Below, one piece after another: positions 1-7,082 of a stretch of DNA of 10,597 nt. Location: the NCBI GenBank assembly GCA_028714595.1, contig JAQTMD010000041.1, forward strand, positions 1 through 10,597, written 5' to 3'. The notes beneath the pieces are model-generated. The model worked only from the letters and a program-made list of their open reading frames with translations. It ran no database searches and was not told the DNA's origin. Origin of the DNA: Candidatus Omnitrophota bacterium. GTDB taxonomy: Bacteria; Omnitrophota; Gorgyraeia; Gygaellales; Profunditerraquicolaceae. The position numbers and the translations under genes are program-made. The number at the start of each line of letters is the position of its first letter. Position 1 is the first letter of the stretch.

Positions 1-57
1 ATCGCCCAGAAGATCTACGAAGAAGCGCAGGCCAAGCGTCTGGCCAACCAGTCGTAA
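1..57 (+). CDS. C-terminal tail of an unidentified protein (5'-truncated)
   Basis: Frame 1 is open from the window edge to a TAA at 55-57 and gives 18 residues beginning IAQKIYEEAQ and ending NQS. It is rich in Ala, Gln, Lys and Glu and probably helical. The codons resemble those of the genes downstream, so this is probably the end of a real gene. Too little is visible to name it; a chaperone-like or coiled-coil tail would fit, but nothing proves it. The palindromic repeat at 73-255 begins about 16 nt after the stop. Confidence 0.5.
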   Translation: MAQKIYEEAQAKRLANQS

Positions 58-72
58 GCGGAGAATCGCGAG

Positions 73-255
73 AGCGCTCAAGGGTTTTCCGCGTGCTGAA
101 AAATTTTGCCGTCTGCTACGGTTTACGCCTCGTCCGTTGCAGGAATTCTTAGATTAATGTTCTGTGCGCGTCAGTTCCTGCACTCCCTCGGCGTAAAACC
201 TTGCAGACTTTTGGCAAAATTTTTCTAATGCACGCTCACAAGCCCCTCGGGCGTT
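73..255. repeat. Large imperfect palindromic intergenic element, copy 1
   Basis: The left arm from 91 (gcgtgc, then aaaaattttgcc at 99-110, then ggtttacgcc at 120-129) is matched by the reverse complement of the right arm at about 190-235 (ggcgtaaaacc, then ggcaaaattttt, then gcacgc). A weaker match extends outwards to about 73 and 255. A nested inverted pair, gcaggaa (139-145) and ttcctgc (174-180), lies inside. There is no T-run, so it is not a standard terminator. A diverged copy lies at 10049-10173: the 24 nt at 108-131 match 10086-10109 with two mismatches. Both copies begin just after a stop codon, as REP/BIME-like elements or small non-autonomous mobile elements do. Its mobility and function are unknown. 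Confidence 0.72.
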
Positions 256-296
256 CTTACGACGGCCTATCCTCAAAAACCAGCGCCCCGAATTCC

Positions 297-555
297 TCCA
301 GTACGTCGTTGCGTCCCCGGATTTTGCGGATGATGGTGTGAGCGGGTGGGTTGAGCGGGATGAGCAGCACGTGGATTTTTCGAGCGGGCATGGTTCGCCC
401 GCGAGTCCATAAGGGAGGCGAGAGCGAGAAAAATCACCGAGCGAGGATTTCCGCGCTGGGGAAATCCGAGCGGTGATGCGAAGCTTGCTCAACCCAGGAC
501 CCGCTCACCCGGCAGGACCCGCAAAATCCGGGGACAGGGTACAAAAAGTATTGGA
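297..555. repeat. Long inverted repeat with ~60-nt arms and internal hairpins
   Basis: The 17 nt at 313-329 (gtccccggattttgcgg) are the exact reverse complement of 519-535. The arms continue inwards with small indels (tgagcgggt and gggttgagc on the left, gctcaaccc at 487-495 and ccgctca on the right) and outwards (tccagtac at 297-304 against gtattgga at 548-555). Between the arms are two more hairpins: gcgggc/gcccgc at 384-389/397-402, and a strong one at 433-477 with ggatttcc (445-452) pairing with ggaaatcc (460-467), flanked by atcaccg/cggtgat. This architecture resembles a MITE or a REP-type composite. It differs in sequence from the 73-255 family. Its right arm contains the candidate -35 of the ATPase operon. 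Confidence 0.7.
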
Positions 556-580
556 CACCCCGGAGGGCGAGCGATATAAT
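551..580 (+). promoter_or_regulatory. Candidate sigma70-type promoter of the ATPase operon
   Basis: TTGGAC at 551-556 and a perfect TATAAT at 575-580 are separated by 18 bp. Transcription would start near 587 and leave a leader of about 60 nt before the ATG at 647. The -35 lies in the right arm of the inverted repeat. This is a motif match only. The first gene has no Shine-Dalgarno sequence to help fix the start, and an ATG at 581 overlaps the downstream edge of the -10. Confidence 0.45.
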
Positions 581-646
581 ATGGACTATTATAACCTTTC
601 AGAACTGCACAGCGAACCCGACGCACTATTCGCTAACACCCGGCCC

Positions 647-964
647 ATGAAAGAGATAGTCGATAAAATACTGCGGGAAGAAGAAGAGGCGCGCAAACGC
701 ATCGAGGCAGCCCGCAAGCAAAGCCAGGAGGCGCTGCGCGCCGCCAACGACCAGGCGCAGTTCCTGGTCGAGAAGGCCGTCGCGGATGCCCAGGCCGAAG
801 CCGAGGCCCGCAAACAGGAAGCGCAGCGGCAGTTTGCCGCCGAGAAGGAAAAGGCGCTCAAAGAAACCCAGGACGGCGTTGCTTCCAGGCGCGACGAGAA
901 AGCCCGGGATATTCCCGCACTCGCCCACAAGTTTTTCCTTTCCATCACCCACATACCAGAGTAA
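647..964 (+). CDS. ahaH: A/V-type ATPase peripheral stalk subunit H (G-like)
   Basis: The 105-residue protein is almost entirely a charged coiled coil. It starts MKEIVDKILREEEEARKRIE and continues with Ala/Glu/Lys/Arg/Gln heptad-like sequence to about residue 90. The size, the EEEARKRIEAAR opening and the position as first gene of the ATPase operon match the small stalk subunit (AhaH in methanogens, subunit G in Thermus). This subunit pairs with subunit E to hold the catalytic head still against rotation. The start is uncertain. ATG 647 gives the family's usual length and lies downstream of the candidate promoter, but has no clear Shine-Dalgarno. ATG 581, in frame, would add 22 unremarkable residues and has GGAGG at 562-566, which is too distant for good use. 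The stop is followed by the next ATG after one base. Confidence 0.8.
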   Translation: MKEIVDKILREEEEARKRIEAARKQSQEALRAANDQAQFLVEKAVADAQAEAEARKQEAQRQFAAEKEKALKETQDGVASRRDEKARDIPALAHKFFLSITHIPE

Positions 965-965
965 G

Positions 966-2006
966 ATGCGCGAACTCGCCAAATACTCGTTTGCCAACGC
1001 CAAGATCAGGGCAATGCTTTCGTATCTGATTGAGCCGTCGGAGCTTTCGTCTCTGGCGGATACGAAGGACATCTATGAGCTATGCGAAGGCCTGAAGAAG
1101 ACCGTTTATCGCTCACTCGTGGAGCAGCTTGACCTTGAGGACTATAACCTGAAGAAGGTGGAGAAAGACCTGCTGCGACAGGATATCGCCATCTACCGGA
1201 AAGTCCATGACGCGCTTTCTTCCCGCAGGGAGAAAGCGCTGGCAGCCCTGCTCCTGGAGCGGTATGAAGTAGAGGAGCTCAAAGTCATCCTGCGCATCTG
1301 GCACAAAAAGGCCGCGGTACCCGCGGACGATTATATCATCGCCGAAGAGATAGTTCGTCCGCTCCCCGTCAAAAAGATCCTGACCGCCGCCACCATAGAA
1401 GAGATAATCCTTTTGCTCGACGATACCCCCTATAAAAAGCCGCTGATGGGCGCGCGGGACAAATTCAAAGAGCGGGGTTCGGTCTTTTATCTGGAATCGG
1501 CGCTGGACATGGATTACTACACCAGGCTCGGGAAGTGCATCGACGGTCTCTCCCCGCAGGACAAAAAGATCGCCCGGCGGATTTTGGGCGTGGCAGTGGA
1601 CATCGAGAACATCAACTGGCTCATCCGCCTGCGCAAGTATTACGCCCTGGGCATGGGCGAGATGCTCGAGGGAGTGCTGCCGGGCGGGACCTGGGTCACC
1701 AAGGACAAGGTGCGCGAGTTTTACGCCTCCGACGGGCTGGCCAAGGTCGTGGAGAGCGTGGCATTGGGGCCGTACGCCGGATTGAAGAATCTGGTGGAAG
1801 ACAACGTGCTGCTCATCGAGAATTTCCTTTACGACTTCCTCTCCCGCGAGATAAAAAAGGCGCTTTCGGGTTTTCCTTTTACCATCGGTACGGTGATCGG
1901 CTACCTGTTCCTGAAACACCAGGAGACCAGGAACATCATCTCGCTGTTCAACGCCAAGAGGTTCGGCCTCAAGAAATCGGAGTTTGAACCGCTTTTGAAC
2001 GCATGA
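966..2006 (+). CDS. ntpC: A/V-type ATPase subunit C (d-like, AC39 family)
   Basis: The 346-residue soluble, largely helical protein has the length of the V-ATPase C/d subunit (AC39 family). That subunit is the funnel-shaped cap on the c-ring which receives the D-F shaft. Family-like segments include the N-terminal MRELAKYSFANAKIRAML, the middle stretch VDIENINWLIRLRKYY at about residues 213-228, and the C-terminal LFLKHQETRNI followed by LFNAKRFGL at about residues 319-339. The repeated pattern of Tyr/Arg-rich helices is typical. The frame stays open upstream to 786, but that extension overlaps subunit H and reads as low-complexity Pro/Arg, so ATG 966 is chosen. No strong Shine-Dalgarno is visible, so translation is probably coupled to H. 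The end overlaps the next start as ATGA. Placement between H and I is unusual; many operons put C after E. Confidence 0.9.
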   Translation: MRELAKYSFANAKIRAMLSYLIEPSELSSLADTKDIYELCEGLKKTVYRSLVEQLDLEDYNLKKVEKDLLRQDIAIYRKVHDALSSRREKALAALLLERYEVEELKVILRIWHKKAAVPADDYIIAEEIVRPLPVKKILTAATIEEIILLLDDTPYKKPLMGARDKFKERGSVFYLESALDMDYYTRLGKCIDGLSPQDKKIARRILGVAVDIENINWLIRLRKYYALGMGEMLEGVLPGGTWVTKDKVREFYASDGLAKVVESVALGPYAGLKNLVEDNVLLIENFLYDFLSREIKKALSGFPFTIGTVIGYLFLKHQETRNIISLFNAKRFGLKKSEFEPLLNA

Positions 2007-3946
2007 TAACACCCAGTCCCATGGAGTTGGTGAGTTTCGTGGTCCTGCGCGAGCACGCGGAGGATGTCGCGCACGAACTGCTCTCGCTCGGCTCGTTCCA
2101 CCCCGTGGACATCCGCAGCATCGAAGAGAAGATCAAGGGCTTGACGCCCTCCCAGATAGAAAAGGAGAGCCAGGAGCTCGAAGGCCTGCAGACAAAGGTG
2201 CGGGACCTGCTGCGCAAGATGAAACTGCAGCCGGCTGCGTCGTACGGAAAAGACATGGCAAGTTCATCGTACGACGAGATAGAGGCGCGGTTGAACAACC
2301 TTGAGGCGAGCCTGGAACCGCTGCTCCAGGAAAAGGCGCAGGTGCAGGAGGAGATGAATACCAACCGCGCCATCCTCTCGCAGGTCAGGGATTATTTCCC
2401 CCTGCCCATCCAGCGCGGCTCCATGTATTCGTTCCTGCAGGTCTCGACGGGCAGGGTGGACGAAAAGAACCTGGCAGTGCTTGAGCGCAGCATGCAGGGA
2501 ATACCCCACGTGGTCTATCCGTTCCGCAAGGATGGCCCGGTAATCCTCTGCCTCTTCATCGGTCTGCGCAGGGACAAGGCGCTCATCCAGAAAGTGCTTG
2601 ACGACGTGGCCTGGGAGGAGATAGAGCTTCCGAAAGAATCGGAACAGCTTTCCCGCGAATCGCAGCGCCACCTCGCAGCCAGGATACAGGAGAACCGCAA
2701 GGCCATGGCAGCGGCGGAAGAAAAGATAAAAGGCCTGGGCAGGCAGCATTACGATGACCTCTCGGCAACGTATTCATATATCAACCTCAAGAAATCTCTG
2801 TTGGAGGCAAAGCGGTTCTCCTGCACCACCGACAAGACCGCGGTCTTTGCCGGCTGGGTTCCGCAGGACGAGAAACAGGGCGTCATCCGCAGGATAAAAT
2901 CCCTCACCGACAGCGCCTATGTCGAAGCCAAGAGCGTTGACGAAGTCGGCATCCCGAAAGAAGAGGTACCGGTGCGTTTTCAGCACGGGGCGCTGGTCAA
3001 GCCGTTCGAGATGCTCATCGACGCCTACGGCATACCGCGCTATGGGACGATCGATCCGACGATCTTCGTGGCGTTCAGCTTCCTGGTCATGTTCGGCGCC
3101 ATGTTCGGCGACATCGGCCACGGCGCGGTCCTGGTGCTGGCAGGCCTTCCGATGGTCCTGAAGCCCGCTGCGGAATTCCTCAAGAAACGGCGCGGCATCA
3201 TCGTCAACCGGCAGGCAGGGACGCTGCTTCTGTACTGCGGCTCAAGCGCCATGCTCTTCGGCGTTCTCTACGGCAGCTGCTTCGGCTTCGAGTTCGAGTC
3301 GGTGTGGATCAAGCCCATGGAGGACATCATGGGTATCTTTCGGGCAGGCATCATGTTCGGCATAGCCCTCATCACCGTCGGCATCGTCCTGAACATCACC
3401 AACGCCCTCAGAGACCGCGATTACGCCAAAGCGGTCTTTGACAAGGCAGGGCTGATCGGCGGCGTGGTGTACTGGGCGGCCATCGGGCTGGTAAGCAAGG
3501 TGTTCTTCAGCAAGGGCGCGATCAACCCGGTATATTCGTACTTGATTTTTAGCGGGCTTCTGGTATTATTTCTCTATCCCATGATCGACAACCTTTTTAT
3601 CCGCAGGCACGGCAGCTTCGTGGAATCGGTCATGGAGAGCCTGGTAGGGATACTCGAAATATTCATGGGGTATCTCTCTAATACGGTGTCGTTCATCCGC
3701 GTGGCTGCCTTTGCCCTGGCGCACGCCGGCCTGTTCCTGGCGATATTCACGCTCTCGCGCGCGACTAATCCCGCAAGCGGCACGGGCGTTGTCGCCTCGT
3801 GGCTGATCATCATCTTCGGCAATATCCTGGTGGTGCTGCTCGAAGGCCTGATCGTGAGCATCCAGTCCTTGAGGCTCAATTACTACGAGTTCTTTTCAAA
3901 ATTTTTCATCAGCGGCAAACGCATGTACAAGCCGCTGTCGGTATAA
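2003..3946 (+). CDS. ntpI: A/V-type ATPase membrane stator subunit I (a subunit)
   Basis: The 647-residue protein has the two-part design of the V-ATPase 116-kDa/subunit I family. Residues 1 to about 345 are a cytoplasmic arm with coiled-coil stretches (about 45-120 and 210-275), which contacts the peripheral stalks. From about 350 on there are seven to eight membrane helices. MFGDIGHG at 367-374 is the family signature. SFIRVAAFALAHAGL carries the essential half-channel Arg at R566 and the conserved His at H574. The C-terminal EGL...IQSLRLNYYEFFSKFF motif is also characteristic. The protein forms the ion half-channels next to the K ring. Its start codon overlaps the subunit C stop by 4 nt (ATGA), which suggests translational coupling. 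An in-frame ATG at 2021 is an alternative start six residues later. No truncation or frameshift is seen. Confidence 0.95.
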   Translation: MITPSPMELVSFVVLREHAEDVAHELLSLGSFHPVDIRSIEEKIKGLTPSQIEKESQELEGLQTKVRDLLRKMKLQPAASYGKDMASSSYDEIEARLNNLEASLEPLLQEKAQVQEEMNTNRAILSQVRDYFPLPIQRGSMYSFLQVSTGRVDEKNLAVLERSMQGIPHVVYPFRKDGPVILCLFIGLRRDKALIQKVLDDVAWEEIELPKESEQLSRESQRHLAARIQENRKAMAAAEEKIKGLGRQHYDDLSATYSYINLKKSLLEAKRFSCTTDKTAVFAGWVPQDEKQGVIRRIKSLTDSAYVEAKSVDEVGIPKEEVPVRFQHGALVKPFEMLIDAYGIPRYGTIDPTIFVAFSFLVMFGAMFGDIGHGAVLVLAGLPMVLKPAAEFLKKRRGIIVNRQAGTLLLYCGSSAMLFGVLYGSCFGFEFESVWIKPMEDIMGIFRAGIMFGIALITVGIVLNITNALRDRDYAKAVFDKAGLIGGVVYWAAIGLVSKVFFSKGAINPVYSYLIFSGLLVLFLYPMIDNLFIRRHGSFVESVMESLVGILEIFMGYLSNTVSFIRVAAFALAHAGLFLAIFTLSRATNPASGTGVVASWLIIIFGNILVVLLEGLIVSIQSLRLNYYEFFSKFFISGKRMYKPLSV

Positions 3947-3963
3947 CGGACAGAGTCATTATT

Positions 3964-3994
3964 GACACCCAAGCTATAAGGAGAGCTTGGTGTC
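3964..3994 (+). promoter_or_regulatory. Stem-loop in the I-K intergenic leader
   Basis: gacacccaagct (3964-3975) pairs with agcttggtgtc (3984-3994), forming an 11-bp stem with one bulged C and the 8-nt loop ataaggag. There is no following T-run, so it is not a typical intrinsic terminator. It lies in the only sizeable gap in the operon (3947-4019), 25 nt before the K start codon. A role as an mRNA processing or stabilising site, or as a translation control element for the multi-copy c subunit, is plausible inference. The loop itself carries an AAGGAG sequence. Confidence 0.55.
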
Positions 3995-4007
3995 GTGTCT
4001 CTACACG

Positions 4008-4013
4008 AGGAGG
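4008..4013 (+). promoter_or_regulatory. Strong Shine-Dalgarno of subunit K
   Basis: AGGAGG lies 6 nt before ATG 4020. It is the strongest ribosome binding site in the ATPase gene set. It decides the start, because the frame is also open from an upstream ATG at 3987 inside the hairpin. Confidence 0.8.
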
Positions 4014-4019
4014 AAACAG

Positions 4020-4355
4020 ATGCGCAATACAAGAAAGGTGCTGGCGGTTGGCGGACTCGTGCTTTTGGCGACGGTAGCAGTGCTTTCAGTCGTGGGCCTT
4101 GCCAGGGCGCAGGAAGCAGCGGCAAAGGTCGTTGACCCGGGAGTGACCAAGTTCGCGTTCCTGGCCGCGGCCATAGCCACCGGCCTGAGCGCGCTTGCCG
4201 GCGGCATTGCCGTTGCCTATGTCGGCGCGGCAGCAGTCGGGGCCATCAGCGAGAAACCCGAAGTGGCGGGAAGGACGCTCATCTTCGTCGGCCTTGCCGA
4301 AGGTATCGCCATCTACGGTCTGATCATCGCCATCATGATACTGGGAAAAGTCTGA
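4020..4355 (+). CDS. ntpK: A/V-type ATPase rotor ring subunit K (c, proteolipid)
   Basis: The 111-residue membrane protein has a basic N-terminus (RNTRK) and a hydrophobic segment ending ARA|QE. This looks like a leader peptide cleavable after about residue 30, although it could stay as an extra helix. Next come helix 1 (about 45-68), the polar loop ISEKPEV and helix 2 (about 83-110). The ion-carrying carboxylate is E94 in GLAEGIAIYGL. There is one hairpin per protomer, the 8-kDa type, rather than the doubled V-type of eukaryotes or Enterococcus. The residue after the Glu is Gly, and the helix-1 position that is Gln in Na+-binding rings appears to be Val, so the usual Na+ ligands seem absent and H+ coupling is the better guess. 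The stop overlaps the F start by one base (TGATG). Confidence 0.93.
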   Translation: MRNTRKVLAVGGLVLLATVAVLSVVGLARAQEAAAKVVDPGVTKFAFLAAAIATGLSALAGGIAVAYVGAAAVGAISEKPEVAGRTLIFVGLAEGIAIYGLIIAIMILGKV

Positions 4356-4657
4356 TGACGTTTTTCTGTATCGCGGACAAGGATTCGGCCCCGGGCTTCA
4401 AGCTCGTGGGCATCGAAACGCTGGAAGTGGTCACCCGCCAGGAAGCGCTCGAGGCGCTGCGCGTGGCCCGGGCCACGAAAGACGCAGGTATAATCCTGGT
4501 GACCGAAAAAGCGGCAGCTCTCGTGCCGGAAGAGGTCAAGGTGAGCATCAAGGATTCTCCGATACCGCTCATCATCGAGATCCCTTCGCGCGGCCAGACG
4601 CGCAAGCACGGAAGTGCGGCGGAGTTATTAAAGGAACTGGCAGGGGTCGGCGCATAA
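4355..4657 (+). CDS. ntpG: A/V-type ATPase central shaft subunit F
   Basis: The 100-residue protein has the compact alpha/beta fold pattern of the V-ATPase F subunit. It opens with TFFCIADKDSAPGFKLVGIE (family form: IAD-D-GF-LAG), has a central strand AGIILVTEKAA, and ends PLIIEIPSRGQ followed by a short C-terminal helix. F binds subunit D in the rotating shaft and modulates ATPase activity. The ATG shares one base with the K stop, so it is translationally coupled; no strong Shine-Dalgarno is present. The symbol follows Enterococcus usage (ntpG encodes the F-type subunit); it is atpF elsewhere. It lies before E here, whereas in the methanogen and Thermus layouts it follows E and C. Confidence 0.92.
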   Translation: MTFFCIADKDSAPGFKLVGIETLEVVTRQEALEALRVARATKDAGIILVTEKAAALVPEEVKVSIKDSPIPLIIEIPSRGQTRKHGSAAELLKELAGVGA

Positions 4658-4658
4658 C

Positions 4659-5303
4659 ATGAACGATAAAAAACCGGGCAACCTCAATAGCGAGAACGCA
4701 GAAGTCATCTGCGCGCGGATACGCCAGGAAGCGGACCGCGAAGTGGAGGCAGTGCGCGTGCGTGCGGCTGCGGACAGCGATAAGGTCATTACCCGGGCAC
4801 GCGAGGCTGCGCTGGAAAAAAAGAGCGCGCTGCTTTCCGGTCTTGCCAGAGACATCCAGAAGATAAAGGAAAAGGTGCTTTCGTCGCTGGCCCTGGAAAA
4901 GAAGCGGCTGGTCCTGGCGGAGAAAGATAAATTCGTGCAGACCGTGCTGGAATCGATCAAGCGCGAGGCTGAAGGCTACAGAAGGAACGACGGCTATGCG
5001 CAATTCCTGGAGAACGCGATACTTGAGGGTCTGGGCGTGATCGAAGAACCCCACATCGAGGTCTATTACTCGTCGCTCGACGAGGGGCTTTTGACCGAGG
5101 CCTTCATCAAAAAGATCGAGGTGCGCTGTTCGCAGGCTGCCAAGCGAACGGTGATCGTCAAGTTGCACCGCTCGGATTTCACGGACATCGGCGTCATCGT
5201 GTATTCGGCGGACGGCAGGATGATGTACGATAACAGATTTCTCACGCGCCTTGAGCGCGCTAAGGCGGATATCGAGCGCGAGCTTCTCAAAGGTTCATTG
5301 TAG
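4659..5303 (+). CDS. ntpE: A/V-type ATPase peripheral stalk subunit E
   Basis: The 214-residue protein has the two-part layout of subunit E. A long charged N-terminal helix (about residues 10-105, with repeated Glu/Arg/Lys/Ala) pairs with subunit H as a right-handed coiled coil. A globular C-terminal domain then docks on the top of the A3B3 head. The C-terminal signature DIGVIVYSADGRMMYDN followed by LERAKADIERELLKGSL matches the family pattern of GGV-V-S-DG----N---RLE. Length is normal for the family (about 190-215). ATG 4659 is one base after the F stop, and no good Shine-Dalgarno is visible, so it probably relies on coupling. Confidence 0.93.
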   Translation: MNDKKPGNLNSENAEVICARIRQEADREVEAVRVRAAADSDKVITRAREAALEKKSALLSGLARDIQKIKEKVLSSLALEKKRLVLAEKDKFVQTVLESIKREAEGYRRNDGYAQFLENAILEGLGVIEEPHIEVYYSSLDEGLLTEAFIKKIEVRCSQAAKRTVIVKLHRSDFTDIGVIVYSADGRMMYDNRFLTRLERAKADIERELLKGSL

Positions 5304-5312
5304 GAACAAGCT

Positions 5313-7070
5313 ATGGCAAATGTCGCAGGAAAAGTATTCAGGGTGGTCGGTCCGGTGGTGGAGTTGGAAGGCGTATCCTCCCTGCGCATGCTCGACATGG
5401 TCGAGGTCGGCGAGCAGCACCTTATCGGCGAGGTCGTGCGCCTCAAGGACGACCGCGCCTTTATCCAGGTCTATGAGGATACCACCTCGGTGAAGGCCGG
5501 CGACGCGGTGTACAGCGAAGGCCGGCCGCTCTCGGTCGAACTGGGGCCCGGACTGCTCGGCACCATCTACGACGGCATCCAGCGTCCGCTGGACGTGATC
5601 CGGCAGAAAGAAGGCGTGTTTATCGGCCGCGGCGTGCACAGCGCGCCGCTTGACCATTCCCGCAGATGGCATTTTGTGCCCGTGGTAAAATCCGGCGACA
5701 GTGTTGTGCCGGGTCAGGTAATCGGAGAAGTCCAGGAAGCGCCTCTGGTCAAGCACCGTATCCTTGTTCCCCCCGATATTCGCGGGGCCATCGGCATGAT
5801 AGTCCAAGAAGGCGACTACACCCTTAATGACCGCATTGCCACGGTCATCGACGCGGGGCAGGAAAAGGACGTGTTCATGTCGCAGCGCTGGCCGGTAAGA
5901 AAGGCGCGGCCGTATCGCCAGCGGCTCCCGGTGTCTGAACCGCTGTTGACCGGGCAGCGCGTCATTGATACGCTCTTCCCGATAGCCAAAGGCGGCTGCG
6001 TTGCCGTTCCCGGCGGGTTCGGCACCGGCAAGACCGTTATCCAGCACCAGGTCGCCAAATGGTCGGACGCAGATATCGTCATCTACGTGGGCTGCGGCGA
6101 GCGCGGCAATGAGATGACCGACGTGCTGCTGAATTTCCCTAAATTGATAGACCCGCGCACGCACCGCCCGCTTTCGGAGCGCACCATTTTCATCGCCAAT
6201 ACCTCGAACATGCCTGTCGCCGCGCGCGAGGCAAGGATCTACACCGGTATTACCATGGCAGAATACTACCGCGACATGGGCTATAATGTCGCGCTCATGG
6301 CCGATTCCACGTCGCGCTGGGCAGAGGCTTTGCGCGAGCTTTCCGGCCGCCTTGAAGAAATGCCGCTCGAGGAAGGATTCCCGGCATATTTGCCGTCGCG
6401 CCTGGCGGAGTTCTACGAGCGCGCCGGGAAAGTGGATACCCTCGGCGGAGCAGGCGGCTCCATCACCATCATTGCCGCGGTCTCTCCGCAGGGCGGCGAT
6501 TTCTCGGAGCCGGTGACCTCGCATACCAAGCGTTTTATCCGCTGCTTCTGGGCGCTGGACCGCGACCTGGCAAACGCCCGCCATTATCCCTCGATCAGCT
6601 GGGTGGACAGCTATTCGGAATATTTGGACGATATCAAGGACTGGTGGCATACCCACGTGGACAAGCAGTGGCAGGAATTGCGCCTGGTGATCATGGAGCT
6701 GCTGCAAAAAGAACAGCGGCTCCTGCAGGTGGTCAAGCTGGTGGGCGCGGACGTCTTGCCGCCGTCGCAGCGGCTGGTGCTGGAAGTCTGTTCGCTGTTC
6801 AAGAACGGTTTCCTGCAGCAGGTCGCCTTTGACCCCACCGACACCTATGCCTCGGCGCGCAAGCAGTTCCTCATGCTTTCGACCATCATCGTTTTTTACC
6901 GTAAGGGCGAGATGCTCATCCGGAAAGGCATCAATGTCGCGGAGCTCAAAGCCCTGCCGGTCTATACCGAGATCATGCGCATGCGCCAGCAGTATTCCGA
7001 ATCACAGCTCGAAGAACTTGCCCAGATGCCCCGGAAAGTCGAAAAGGCGCTGGCTGAACTGGATTTTTAA
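5313..7070 (+). CDS. ntpA: A/V-type ATPase catalytic subunit A
   Basis: The 585-residue protein is full length for subunit A, which hydrolyses or makes ATP at the A-B interfaces. In order it has an N-terminal beta-barrel (1 to about 75), the A-specific bulge insertion (about 110-190), the nucleotide-binding domain with Walker A GGFGTGKT at 234-241 (K240, T241), the catalytic Glu E263 in GCGERGNEMTD, the Walker B/switch LMADSTSRWAEALRE with D331, and a C-terminal helical domain (about 430-585). The second P-loop position is Gly, where many homologues have Pro (GPFG-GKT). ATG 5313 follows the E stop by 9 nt, with AGGA at 5302-5305 as Shine-Dalgarno. The C-terminal half (FWALDRDLANARHYPSISW, VGADVLPPSQ) fits the bacterial form of the enzyme. 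Confidence 0.97.
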   Translation: MANVAGKVFRVVGPVVELEGVSSLRMLDMVEVGEQHLIGEVVRLKDDRAFIQVYEDTTSVKAGDAVYSEGRPLSVELGPGLLGTIYDGIQRPLDVIRQKEGVFIGRGVHSAPLDHSRRWHFVPVVKSGDSVVPGQVIGEVQEAPLVKHRILVPPDIRGAIGMIVQEGDYTLNDRIATVIDAGQEKDVFMSQRWPVRKARPYRQRLPVSEPLLTGQRVIDTLFPIAKGGCVAVPGGFGTGKTVIQHQVAKWSDADIVIYVGCGERGNEMTDVLLNFPKLIDPRTHRPLSERTIFIANTSNMPVAAREARIYTGITMAEYYRDMGYNVALMADSTSRWAEALRELSGRLEEMPLEEGFPAYLPSRLAEFYERAGKVDTLGGAGGSITIIAAVSPQGGDFSEPVTSHTKRFIRCFWALDRDLANARHYPSISWVDSYSEYLDDIKDWWHTHVDKQWQELRLVIMELLQKEQRLLQVVKLVGADVLPPSQRLVLEVCSLFKNGFLQQVAFDPTDTYASARKQFLMLSTIIVFYRKGEMLIRKGINVAELKALPVYTEIMRMRQQYSESQLEELAQMPRKVEKALAELDF

Positions 7071-7082
7071 GCTAAGGACAAG

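Noticed and set aside
154..492. 112-codon open frame on the minus strand upstream of the operon
   Set aside because: It runs through two palindromic elements, has Ser/Arg-rich low-complexity sequence with no recognisable domain, and no ribosome site.
58..580. Possible CRISPR array or tRNA in the long 5' gap
   Set aside because: No regularly spaced direct repeats and no cloverleaf; the repeats present are inverted, not tandem.
786..965. In-frame upstream extension of subunit C
   Set aside because: It overlaps the subunit H gene and reads as Pro/Arg-rich low complexity; homologues begin near MRELAKYSFANAKIRAML.
1113..2012. 299-codon minus-strand open frame opposite subunit C
   Set aside because: Same shadow effect; the + strand product matches the AC39 family along its full length.
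3964..3994. Stem-loop before subunit K as an intrinsic terminator
   Set aside because: No T-run follows, and essential ATPase genes continue downstream; treated as a regulatory or processing hairpin instead.
5295..6707. 470-codon open frame on the minus strand opposite subunit A
   Set aside because: It is a shadow of a GC-rich, strongly biased coding strand. The + strand clearly encodes the conserved A subunit, and the minus product is His/Arg/Gln-rich with no family features.
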